In this document: positions 23,872 through 31,523 of the stretch, in pieces
Numbering within the stretch: position 1 is the first letter of the stretch
Layout: every line of letters starts with the position of its first letter
Assembly: GCA_017406005.1 (NCBI GenBank)
Contig: JAFQZI010000045.1
Span: forward strand, 1 to 42,340
DNA: 42,340 nucleotides
Source of the DNA: Oscillospiraceae bacterium
GTDB taxonomy: Bacteria; Bacillota; Clostridia; Oscillospirales; Oscillospiraceae
Reading direction: 5' to 3'
Translations under genes and position numbers: made by a program
Notes under the pieces: generated by a model
The model's input: the letters and a program-made list of their open reading frames with translations, nothing else
The model's database searches: none
Told to the model about the DNA's origin: nothing

Positions 23872-25935
23872 ATGAGTCATAAATTGTACTGTGGAACCAG
23901 GCGGGGGATTGCCCTGCTGCTTTGCATTCTCATGCTGTCATCTGTTACGGCTGCCGCGTTTGCGGAAGAAACCCATGAGCACAACTTTCAGTTAGTTGGT
24001 ACCATACCGCCTACCTGCACGGAACCGGGTGGGACGGGGTATGTCTGCACAATCTGCGGAGAACCCTATTGGGACGACATTCATGAACCGCTCGGCCATG
24101 ATTGGGGAGGTGTTATATATCAGCAGCCTACTGAGGAGACTGATGGAATCATGGTTTATCAGTGTTCCCGCTGCGGAATATATAATCCAGAATATTATGA
24201 GCTCATCCCTGCTACCGGAACTACCAAACCTCTCACGAATGACACAACGGAAGAACTTGCGGATGAGTTAGCAGATGAACCGGATGAACTGGATCTGCCG
24301 GAAAGTGATCCGACCGCCGATCTCGAAGCAGCGCCCCTATGGGAAGCTCCATTCCGCGGCCTCATGCTGACCGGCGACTGGGGAAAGGATCTTGTTACCA
24401 TCGCGTGGACGCAGAACGGTTACGAGGAGAGCGAAGATAACTTCGAGATGGTTCCGAAGCCGGGCGGCGGAACTGCCAAAAACGGTTATACGCGTTACGG
24501 TGCCTGGTACGGCTATCCGTACGGTGACTGGTGTGCCATGTTCATTTCGTTCTGTCTGAATTATGCCGGAATTCCGGAAGATGTCTTTCCCCGCGACCAT
24601 GTTGTCGAGAGCTGGCTGTATGCATTGAAAGATAAGGGATACTTACGTTATGCCGCTGCCTGCATGCCGAAACCGGGTGATCTAGTTTTCCTGAAATCTG
24701 ATCAGAGTATAGATCATGTCGGCATCGTTGTCGCGGTGGATGAAGGCGCAGACCTGGCCCTCCGTACTTTTGAAGGTAACCGAACTTCCAAAGTGGAGAT
24801 GTTTTGCTACAGCTTGAATGATCCCAGCATCGTTGCTTATGCTGTTATGCCGGATAATCCGAATCCGCAGCCGCACCCGGTGCTGCCCAACGATGAAACT
24901 GCCGCCGCACAAGAGGAGCCTGCGCAGACGGAAACTGTCGAGACCATTCTGACCGGAGAGTCTGATGCCGGAAGCTTCAGGGCAGACGAGCCTGTACCTG
25001 CGGGGACGGAGTTTCTGGCGGTCTCGGTTCCGGCAAGTGACGCCGTAGCGGCTGTCATTCGGAATGCGGTCGCAGAGGAAATGCAGGCAGATCCTGACGA
25101 GATCTTTGTTACAGCCTACCAGGTCGCTCTGAAGCAGCCGAACGGAACTGCCAGCAGCAAAGGCGCGGATGTCACTTTGAAGACGGCGTTCACTCTCCCG
25201 GTTATCACGGGCCGAACTGCTCAGGTAAAGAAAACCCTTGCCGTCTACTCTTCTGAAAGCGGCACGCTCGAAACGCTGAGTGCTCAGGCGAAAACAGAAA
25301 ACGGTGTTATCACATCGGTCTCTTTCCATGCACCCGAAGCGGCAACCTATGCAATCTGCTTTGCTTTGAGCTTTACGGAGGCAGAGCCTGAAAATCCAGC
25401 GGGGGCGGCGTCCGAAGGAACAACCAACGAAAGTGCACAGCAGGCACAGGAGCAGCCTGCGGAAGTGAATTCGATTCCTGCCGGAACTCTCGTCCAGTGC
25501 GATGCCGGCAGCTTCAAAGCAGATAAAGCCGTTCCGGAGGGGACGCAGCTGCTCGCAAAAGAATCCACACCGAACAGTGTCGTGATCTGGACGATTCAGA
25601 ACTTTATCCAGAAGTATATTGCAGCTTCCGAACCGGAAGAAATTGCTGTCACGGCCTATCAGGTTGTGCTGGTATCTCCCGACGGAAATATCTGCCCTTC
25701 CGCTGCCGAAGTCACGCTGAAGACGGCATTGCCGCTTCCCACTGTTGAGACAGCCGGCGTAATCCGGAATACACAGGTGAGGGATATTGTCGCTGTATAC
25801 GCAACGGAAGACGGCGTTCTGCATGTGTACAAAGCGAATCCTCAAACCCAGGGGAATGTTATTACTTCGGTGTCCTTCTACACTCCGGAATCTTCCGTCT
25901 ATGCTATTTGCTATACATTGAAGATAGCTGAATAA
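23872..25935 (+). CDS. Secreted CHAP-domain protein with tandem C-terminal repeats
   Basis: The 687-residue exported protein has a signal peptide of about 31 residues (cleavage after AFA). Residues about 35-112 hold two CxxC knuckles (C59/C62 and C98/C101) in a HEHNF...GHDW context seen in clostridial surface proteins. An acidic linker follows. Residues about 165-327 resemble a CHAP peptidoglycan amidase/endopeptidase: GDWCAMFISFCLNYAG with Cys221, DHVGIVV with His282 and EGN with Asn303. Two repeats of about 140 residues (about 362-503 and 547-687) share DAGSF.AD..VPEGT, VTAYQV and ADVTLKTA.LP. There is no anchor motif. The gene lies between a response regulator and a kinase gene, suggesting cell-wall remodelling under their control. 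The catalytic assignment is by motif only. Confidence 0.8.
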   Translation: MSHKLYCGTRRGIALLLCILMLSSVTAAAFAEETHEHNFQLVGTIPPTCTEPGGTGYVCTICGEPYWDDIHEPLGHDWGGVIYQQPTEETDGIMVYQCSRCGIYNPEYYELIPATGTTKPLTNDTTEELADELADEPDELDLPESDPTADLEAAPLWEAPFRGLMLTGDWGKDLVTIAWTQNGYEESEDNFEMVPKPGGGTAKNGYTRYGAWYGYPYGDWCAMFISFCLNYAGIPEDVFPRDHVVESWLYALKDKGYLRYAAACMPKPGDLVFLKSDQSIDHVGIVVAVDEGADLALRTFEGNRTSKVEMFCYSLNDPSIVAYAVMPDNPNPQPHPVLPNDETAAAQEEPAQTETVETILTGESDAGSFRADEPVPAGTEFLAVSVPASDAVAAVIRNAVAEEMQADPDEIFVTAYQVALKQPNGTASSKGADVTLKTAFTLPVITGRTAQVKKTLAVYSSESGTLETLSAQAKTENGVITSVSFHAPEAATYAICFALSFTEAEPENPAGAASEGTTNESAQQAQEQPAEVNSIPAGTLVQCDAGSFKADKAVPEGTQLLAKESTPNSVVIWTIQNFIQKYIAASEPEEIAVTAYQVVLVSPDGNICPSAAEVTLKTALPLPTVETAGVIRNTQVRDIVAVYATEDGVLHVYKANPQTQGNVITSVSFYTPESSVYAICYTLKIAE

Positions 25936-25951
25936 GTAATCATCTGGATCG

Positions 25952-25982
25952 GGAGAATTCTTTCATGGAGGGAGAATTCTCC
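25952..25982. repeat. Inverted repeat before the histidine kinase gene
   Basis: GGAGAATTCT (25952-25961) and AGAATTCTCC (25973-25982) pair over ten bases with an 11-base loop. No T-run follows. The second half extends to a perfect 12-base palindrome GGAGAATTCTCC. It could slow read-through into the kinase gene or bind a protein. Confidence 0.6.
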
Positions 25983-26002
25983 TGATTATAAAAGGTTCTC
26001 GC

Positions 26003-27424
26003 ATGAAAAGTATTTATTTACGAAATTTTATTGCCACGGCAGCAATGATTGGCCTCAGTCTCCTGCTCGTGGCTGTCTCTATTTTTCTGCTTGGCCGCAA
26101 CTACATCGTAGAGGACTATGTCTCTACCATGCGCGGCAGTGCGTATGAAGTGGCTCATCTGGCTTCCGCTGTCGCGGAAGACGATTCACTCAACAGCTGG
26201 ATGCTTGGGATGAACCTCTCTTCCATTTCCAAAGCGACCGGAAACCATATTTTTGTTGCCGACAGCAGCGGCGTGGTGGTCAGCTGCTGTGATGAACTTC
26301 CGATGTGCAGCCACCTCGGAAAATCAATCCCGGAGGACATCCTATCCGTCATTCAACAGAACGGTACTTATCAGGGGAAGACCCTGCTTTCCGGTTTTTA
26401 TCCCGAAGAGCGCATTCTGGTTGCAGTTCCTGTTGTTTCGGAAACCGGCCCGCTTGGTTATGTGGGAGTCAGTGTGCTGCAGAAAAATATTTACTCACCC
26501 TGGAAGACGTTTCTGACCATTATGATTCTGGCTTCGGCAGCCGTTTTCACTGCCATTCTGATTTTTGCCTATGTCTATTCCAAACGGATGGCAAAGCCTC
26601 TGGACAAGATCGCTGAAGCCTCACGTTCGTTTGCTAGGGGAGATTTTTCCGTCCGTGTCCCGCAGGATTCCGATACTTCCTATGAGATGGGTGCGCTGAT
26701 AGATTCGTTCAATAAAATGGCGGATTCTTTGGAGAATGCCGAGAAAAGACGCACCGAGTTCATCTCCAACATTTCACACGAACTGCGCACCCCCATGACG
26801 ACGATTTCCGGCTTTGCGGACGGGATTCTCGACGGTACGATTCCGAAGGAAGAGGAGGAAAAATATCTTCGCTCCATACGGGATGAGACCAGGCGCCTGT
26901 CACGCCTGGTGCGCAGCATGCTGGATGCATCAAAAATGAAGTCTATGGCGTCCGATCCGAAACGACGTACGACGTTTGACCTCACGGAGCTTGTCCTTCA
27001 GACGCTTCTTAGCTTTGAGACGCGTGCCACGGAAAAGAACCTGGATGTCGATCCGCAGTTCCCGGATAACCGACTGATGGTCCGCGCGGATAAGGACGCA
27101 ATTACTCAGGTGATCTACAATCTTCTGGACAACGCGGTGAAGTTTGCCCGTCCGGGCAGCTGCATCACCGTTCGCCTTTATATTGAAGACAAAAAGGCAT
27201 TCGTTTCGGTAAAGGATGAGGGAGAAACTATCCCGCCCGACGATCTGCCCTATATCTTTGACCGTTTCCACAAGTCCGATCGCTCCCGCAGCCTGGATAA
27301 AGACGGTGTCGGCCTCGGCCTTTACCTTGTCAAAACCATAATAAACAGCCATGATGAAGACATCGCCGTCAAAAGTGAAGACGGTGTGACCGAATTTGTC
27401 TTTACCCTTCCCCTAGCAGAATAG
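26003..27424 (+). CDS. Sensor histidine kinase
   Basis: The 473-residue membrane kinase has transmembrane segments at about 10-31 and 169-191 enclosing an extracellular sensor of about 135 residues (PAS-like/dCache-type, with CCDELPMC). A HAMP domain follows (about 192-245). The dimerisation domain has H259 in NISHELRTPMTT. The ATPase domain contains the N box (NLLDNAVKFA), G1 (VKDEGETIPPDDLPYIFDRF) and G2 (GVGLGLYLVKTI). G1 is altered, DEGET in place of DxGxG. It pairs with the regulator at 23062. htrA follows after 16 bases. Confidence 0.94.
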   Translation: MKSIYLRNFIATAAMIGLSLLLVAVSIFLLGRNYIVEDYVSTMRGSAYEVAHLASAVAEDDSLNSWMLGMNLSSISKATGNHIFVADSSGVVVSCCDELPMCSHLGKSIPEDILSVIQQNGTYQGKTLLSGFYPEERILVAVPVVSETGPLGYVGVSVLQKNIYSPWKTFLTIMILASAAVFTAILIFAYVYSKRMAKPLDKIAEASRSFARGDFSVRVPQDSDTSYEMGALIDSFNKMADSLENAEKRRTEFISNISHELRTPMTTISGFADGILDGTIPKEEEEKYLRSIRDETRRLSRLVRSMLDASKMKSMASDPKRRTTFDLTELVLQTLLSFETRATEKNLDVDPQFPDNRLMVRADKDAITQVIYNLLDNAVKFARPGSCITVRLYIEDKKAFVSVKDEGETIPPDDLPYIFDRFHKSDRSRSLDKDGVGLGLYLVKTIINSHDEDIAVKSEDGVTEFVFTLPLAE

Positions 27425-27440
27425 TAAAGGAACCTGATGT

Positions 27441-28742
27441 ATGAACAACTGGTATACTCCCAACAATACCGAAACATCACAATGGTATGCTCCGCTGCAT
27501 CCTGTTGCTCCCGTTTCGCAAAACGAAGAATCCTCAGTCAGTTCCCGCAGGCGCGTCAAACGAATTGTCGCTTTTATTCTGGTTATTGCCGTGATTGCTT
27601 CCGCAATCTCTTATTCGATTATTCCGCATACCGGAAAAGCCAGGCCTGTAATCGGAACGGGTGACTGGAATGAGCCCTCCGAACCGGCTGAGTTTCCGGA
27701 TGATTTCGGAGATTTCTTCAGCCAGTATTATACTGCCACCGAAAACGAGAAGATCGAAGTCCGTATCCCGGGCGGCGAAGGAAATCTTACATTTGACCTC
27801 TCTCTTGCCCCAGCAGCCGGGGAGGAACTTACGCTGCAGAAACTCTATCAGAAGTGCGCCTCCTCAATAGTCGGCATTTCCGGCTATACCGATGGAATGA
27901 CGGGCTATAACTGGGGCACAGGCGTTGTTCTCTCTTCCGATGGTCTGGTTCTCACCAACACTCATGTGATCGACAACTGCGACAGTGCGGAGGTCGTTCT
28001 GAAGGGGGTGGAGAGGTATGACGCCGTGCTGATCGGCGCGGACGCCATCAGCGATCTTGCTGTTCTGAAGATAGATGCAAACGGCCTCATCCCGGCGGAA
28101 TTCGGAGACAGCACACGTCTCTCTGTCGGCGATCAGGTCGCTGCGATCGGCAACCCGCTCGGTGACGAATTTACCCGCACTCTGACAGACGGGATAGTCT
28201 CCGCCATCGACAGGGATATCTCCTACAATGGCCGCAACATGACATTGATTCAGACCAATGCCGCTCTCAACGAGGGCAATTCCGGTGGCGCTCTTTTCAA
28301 CATGCACGGCCAGGTAGTGGGAATTACCAACATGAAAATGATGTCCTCCTTCTCCAGCATTGAGGGCATCGGCTTTGCGATCCCGTCTTCCACAGTGAAG
28401 AAGGTTGTCGCGTCTCTTGTCGAATTCGGTGAGGTAAAAGGGAGACCGTCCATCGGCATCACTGTCGGCCAGATTCCGACCAATGCCATGGAACATTACA
28501 ATATGCCGGAGGGCCTCTATGTGGCAGCCGTTTCCGAAGGCTCCGACGCTGAAAAGCAGGGGATCCGGGTCGGCGATGTCATCATTGCGGTGGACGGGCA
28601 GAACGTCACAACTACCGAAGAAGTGGTCAGCATCAAGGATGCCCACCAGGTGGGGGAAACCCTGACCTTCTCCGTTTGGCGCCCCGAGGGTTCCTTCGAA
28701 ATATCCATCACCCTGATGGACACCAACGACATCTACGGCTGA
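27441..28742 (+). CDS. htrA: HtrA/DegP-like serine protease with PDZ domain
   Basis: The 433-residue membrane-anchored protease and chaperone acts on misfolded proteins outside the membrane. A Gln/Pro-rich cytoplasmic N-terminus precedes one membrane segment (about 42-62) and an acidic linker. The trypsin-like domain has the triad H175 (LTNTHVID), D205 (SDLAVLK) and S281 (EGNSGGAL). One PDZ domain (about 330-425) includes GLYVAAVSEGSDAEKQGIRVGDVIIAVDG. It follows the kinase gene after 16 bases, as in envelope-stress systems such as CssRS-HtrA, and is probably controlled by the same phosphorelay. Confidence 0.95.
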   Translation: MNNWYTPNNTETSQWYAPLHPVAPVSQNEESSVSSRRRVKRIVAFILVIAVIASAISYSIIPHTGKARPVIGTGDWNEPSEPAEFPDDFGDFFSQYYTATENEKIEVRIPGGEGNLTFDLSLAPAAGEELTLQKLYQKCASSIVGISGYTDGMTGYNWGTGVVLSSDGLVLTNTHVIDNCDSAEVVLKGVERYDAVLIGADAISDLAVLKIDANGLIPAEFGDSTRLSVGDQVAAIGNPLGDEFTRTLTDGIVSAIDRDISYNGRNMTLIQTNAALNEGNSGGALFNMHGQVVGITNMKMMSSFSSIEGIGFAIPSSTVKKVVASLVEFGEVKGRPSIGITVGQIPTNAMEHYNMPEGLYVAAVSEGSDAEKQGIRVGDVIIAVDGQNVTTTEEVVSIKDAHQVGETLTFSVWRPEGSFEISITLMDTNDIYG

Positions 28743-28751
28743 GGATCAATC

Positions 28752-29240
28752 ATGCAGAAAAAACCGTTTATAGAAGCCGGGAAAATTATCAATACCCACG
28801 GGATCAACGGTGAAGTCAAAATAGAGTCCTGGCTTGACACACCGGAATTCCTCCGCTCATTTCGCCGTCTCTTTGTGCGCGGCAAGGAAGTAAAAGTCCT
28901 CTCGGCGCGTGTGCACAAGGGATTTGTGATTGCCCGCCTGGAGGGTATTGATGATATGAATGCCGCCATGGCGCTGAAGGAGACCGATGTTTCCATCGCC
29001 CGTGAGGATGCCCGTCTCCCGAAAGGATCCTATTTCCTCTGTGATATTATCGGCGCGCATGTGGTGGATGAGGAAGACCGTGAGATCGGCACCCTTGCCG
29101 AAATTGAAGAGACGCCGTCTGCACCGCTTTATATCGTTCGTGGCGAGCGGGAGCATCTGATCCCCGCTGTCCCGGAATTTATCCGCTCCGTGGATGTTGA
29201 AAACGGAGTAATCACGGTTCATCTGATTGAAGGGATGTGA
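28752..29240 (+). CDS. rimM: Ribosome maturation factor RimM
   Basis: Binds uS19 and assists maturation of the 30S head. The 162-residue product has the N-terminal beta-barrel (FIEAGKIINTHGINGEVKIESW, about residues 5-26) and a C-terminal PRC-barrel (GSYFLCDIIGAHVVDEEDREIG then LYIVRGEREHLIPAVPEFI). Length is standard. A GAGG lies 6 bases upstream of the ATG. It starts 9 bases after htrA and ends 9 bases before trmD, the usual rimM-trmD order; rpsP and the KH protein normally upstream are absent. Confidence 0.96.
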   Translation: MQKKPFIEAGKIINTHGINGEVKIESWLDTPEFLRSFRRLFVRGKEVKVLSARVHKGFVIARLEGIDDMNAAMALKETDVSIAREDARLPKGSYFLCDIIGAHVVDEEDREIGTLAEIEETPSAPLYIVRGEREHLIPAVPEFIRSVDVENGVITVHLIEGM

Positions 29241-29249
29241 CATTGCCTT

Positions 29250-30533
29250 TTGCGTATTGATATCTTGACGCTTTTTCCAGATACCGTCTCTGCCGTTCTC
29301 CATGAGAGTATCCTCGGCAGGGCTGTAAAAAAGGGGATCCTCCAAATCAATTGCATTCAGATCCGGGATTATACGGAGAATAAGCAGTGCCAGGTGGATG
29401 ACTATCCCTACGGCGGCGGCTGGGGCTGTGTGATGATGGCCCAGCCGCTCAAATCCTGCCTGGATGCCGTCATGGAAACTGCTCCCGGCAGAAAATCCCG
29501 CGTGATCTATCTCTCCCCGCAGGGCAAAACTTTTACCCAGGAAACGGCCAAACGTCTCCGGCAGGACTATGACCATCTCGTTCTCGTCTGCGGTCATTAT
29601 GAGGGTGTTGACGAGCGCTTTATCGAAAAATGTGTAGATGAGGAGCTCTCTCTTGGGGATTTTGTCCTGACAGGCGGAGAAATTGCCGCGATGGCGATCA
29701 CAGATTCCGTCTGCCGCCTTGTTCCGGGCGTTCTCTCCGATGAGGAGTGCTACACCGGCGAAAGCCACTGGGACGGGCTCCTGGAATATCCCCAGTATAC
29801 CCGTCCGGACGAGTGGGAGGGCCTTGAAGTGCCTGAGGTTCTGCGCGGCGGAGATCATGAAAAGATTCAACGTTGGCGCAGAAAGCAGCAGCTCCTGCGC
29901 ACAATGAAGAAACGCCCCGACCTGTTTGAGAAGCTCAGCCTTACAGAGCCTTCCGACCTTCAGCTTTTAGAAGAAATAAGAAAAGATGCGCTTCGTCCCG
30001 TGCTGGATCAGCCGCTTTCGTATCGGCAGGCAGTTCCGGAGGATCTCCCGGCACTTCTCACCATCACGGCTGATGCACGCGCCGTTTTGAAAAAACGCGG
30101 CATTGACCAGTGGCAGGGGGACTATCCCAATGCCGAAGCTTTCCTTTACGACATGGAAAGAGGGGAGTGCTGGATCGCCTTTCACGGAGAGGAGCCGGTC
30201 GGCATGTTCACGCTGACGACTGAAAACGCCCCCGGTTATGATGAAATAACCGACGGGAAATGGACGCCGGACATATCTTTTTGTGTTGTCCATCGTCTGG
30301 CTGTTTCCGCGGCTTACAGAGGAACATCCGTTTCCGCGTATCTCTTCAGGTGTGCGGATGAGGTTGCGTGTTCTCTCGGCCTGCGCAGTATCCGGGTGGA
30401 TACTCATAAAAAGAATAAATCCATGAAGCGCGCTCTCGCCGAAAACGGTTATCGTTATCGCGGGAATATTCAGGTTCTGATAGAACCCGGCCACGATCCC
30501 GCCCGCCAGGCCTTTGAAAAAATATTGAAATGA
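29250..30533 (+). CDS. trmD: tRNA (guanine37-N1)-methyltransferase fused to a GNAT acetyltransferase
   Basis: Residues 1-245 are a complete TrmD, which methylates G37 of tRNAs with S-adenosylmethionine and prevents frameshifting. Motifs are RIDILTLFP, VDDYPYGGGWG, the trefoil knot loops YLSPQGKTFTQ, VCGHYEGVDER and LSLGDFVLTGGEI, then LLEYPQYTRP. Residues about 256-427 form a GNAT domain: YRQAVPEDLPALLTI, VVHRLAVSAAYRGTSVSAYL (acetyl-CoA loop, here Y-R-G-T-S-V-S) and RVDTHKKNKSMKRALAENGY. There is no stop or frameshift between them. The start is TTG at 29250, set by family alignment; the ribosome site is weak, so coupling to rimM is likely. rsmA overlaps by four bases. Confidence 0.93.
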   Translation: MRIDILTLFPDTVSAVLHESILGRAVKKGILQINCIQIRDYTENKQCQVDDYPYGGGWGCVMMAQPLKSCLDAVMETAPGRKSRVIYLSPQGKTFTQETAKRLRQDYDHLVLVCGHYEGVDERFIEKCVDEELSLGDFVLTGGEIAAMAITDSVCRLVPGVLSDEECYTGESHWDGLLEYPQYTRPDEWEGLEVPEVLRGGDHEKIQRWRRKQQLLRTMKKRPDLFEKLSLTEPSDLQLLEEIRKDALRPVLDQPLSYRQAVPEDLPALLTITADARAVLKKRGIDQWQGDYPNAEAFLYDMERGECWIAFHGEEPVGMFTLTTENAPGYDEITDGKWTPDISFCVVHRLAVSAAYRGTSVSAYLFRCADEVACSLGLRSIRVDTHKKNKSMKRALAENGYRYRGNIQVLIEPGHDPARQAFEKILK

Positions 30534-31393
30534 ATTTAACCGATTACAATCAGATAAAAGACCTTCTTACCCGCCACGGCTTCCGTTTTTCCAAATCCAT
30601 GGGGCAGAACTTTCTCACCGCTTCCTGGGTCCCTGAGAAAATCGCGGAAAGCGCTAGACTGGATGCCTCCACGGCCGTTCTGGAGATTGGCCCGGGTATC
30701 GGCTGCCTTACGGTAGAGTTGAGCCGCCGAGCCGGCAAAGTCCTCTCCGTCGAGCTGGATCGTTCCCTCATGCCCGTCCTCTCCGAAACTCTCGCCGGGT
30801 GTGATAATACCGAAATCCTCTTTGCAGATGTCCTGAAAATCGACCTTCCGGCCATCGTACAACAGGAATTCGCACCTCTCCGCCCTGTTGTCTGTGCCAA
30901 TCTGCCGTACAATATCACCTCTCCCGTTTTGACAAAGCTGGTCACATCCGGGCTTTTTGACACCATCACCGTCATGATCCAGCGTGAAGTCGCACGCAGG
31001 ATCTGCGCTGGTCCCGGAGAGAGTGATTACAGCGCGTTCGGTATCCTGATGCAGTGGTATACCGAGCCGGAGATTCTTTTTGATGTCTCGCCCGGGTGTT
31101 TCATCCCGCAGCCGAAGGTCACCTCAAGCGTCATCCGCCTTACCCGGCGTGCTGTCCCTCCCGTGACGGTGCAGGATGAAGAGCAGATGTTCTCTCTTGT
31201 GCGCGCGGCTTTCAACCAGCGCCGGAAAACTTTGGTGAATGCTCTCGCCTCCGGCCTGCCGCGCCTTTCCAAAGAAGAAGCCGGCGCAGCAGTCCTTTCC
31301 TGCGGCTTTGATCCCCGCATCCGTGGTGAAGCCCTGTCCCTCGCTGACTTCGCCCGCCTTTCCGATAACGTTAAAAAAATCCACCCCTGTTGA
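30530..31393 (+). CDS. rsmA: 16S rRNA adenine dimethyltransferase
   Basis: Dimethylates two adjacent adenines in helix 45 of 16S rRNA late in 30S assembly. The 287-residue product carries SKSMGQNFL near residue 22, the S-adenosylmethionine loop LEIGPGIGCLT (about 51-61), ELDRSLMP, the catalytic NLPYNI (about 125-130), and the C-terminal helical region with AAFNQRRKTLVNAL. All motifs are intact. The start overlaps the trmD stop (ATGA), and a terminator follows. Confidence 0.96.
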   Translation: MNLTDYNQIKDLLTRHGFRFSKSMGQNFLTASWVPEKIAESARLDASTAVLEIGPGIGCLTVELSRRAGKVLSVELDRSLMPVLSETLAGCDNTEILFADVLKIDLPAIVQQEFAPLRPVVCANLPYNITSPVLTKLVTSGLFDTITVMIQREVARRICAGPGESDYSAFGILMQWYTEPEILFDVSPGCFIPQPKVTSSVIRLTRRAVPPVTVQDEEQMFSLVRAAFNQRRKTLVNALASGLPRLSKEEAGAAVLSCGFDPRIRGEALSLADFARLSDNVKKIHPC

Positions 31394-31445
31394 AAAAAAC
31401 TATTGCCATAACCCTCTCTTTTATGGTAAGCTAAGAAAGAGCAAA

Positions 31446-31468
31446 AAATCCTGCCTCCGGCAGGATTT
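31446..31468 (+). terminator. Stem-loop between rsmA and ppdK
   Basis: AAATCCTGCC and GGCAGGATTT pair over ten bases with a TCC loop. The T-run is only three bases long, so it may be partial. The ppdK -10 box TATAAT follows at 31491-31496. Confidence 0.65.
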
Positions 31469-31523
31469 ATGGCATTTATTCCGGTAAACCTATAATTTTT
31501 GGATAAAGAAAGGATCAGTATCA

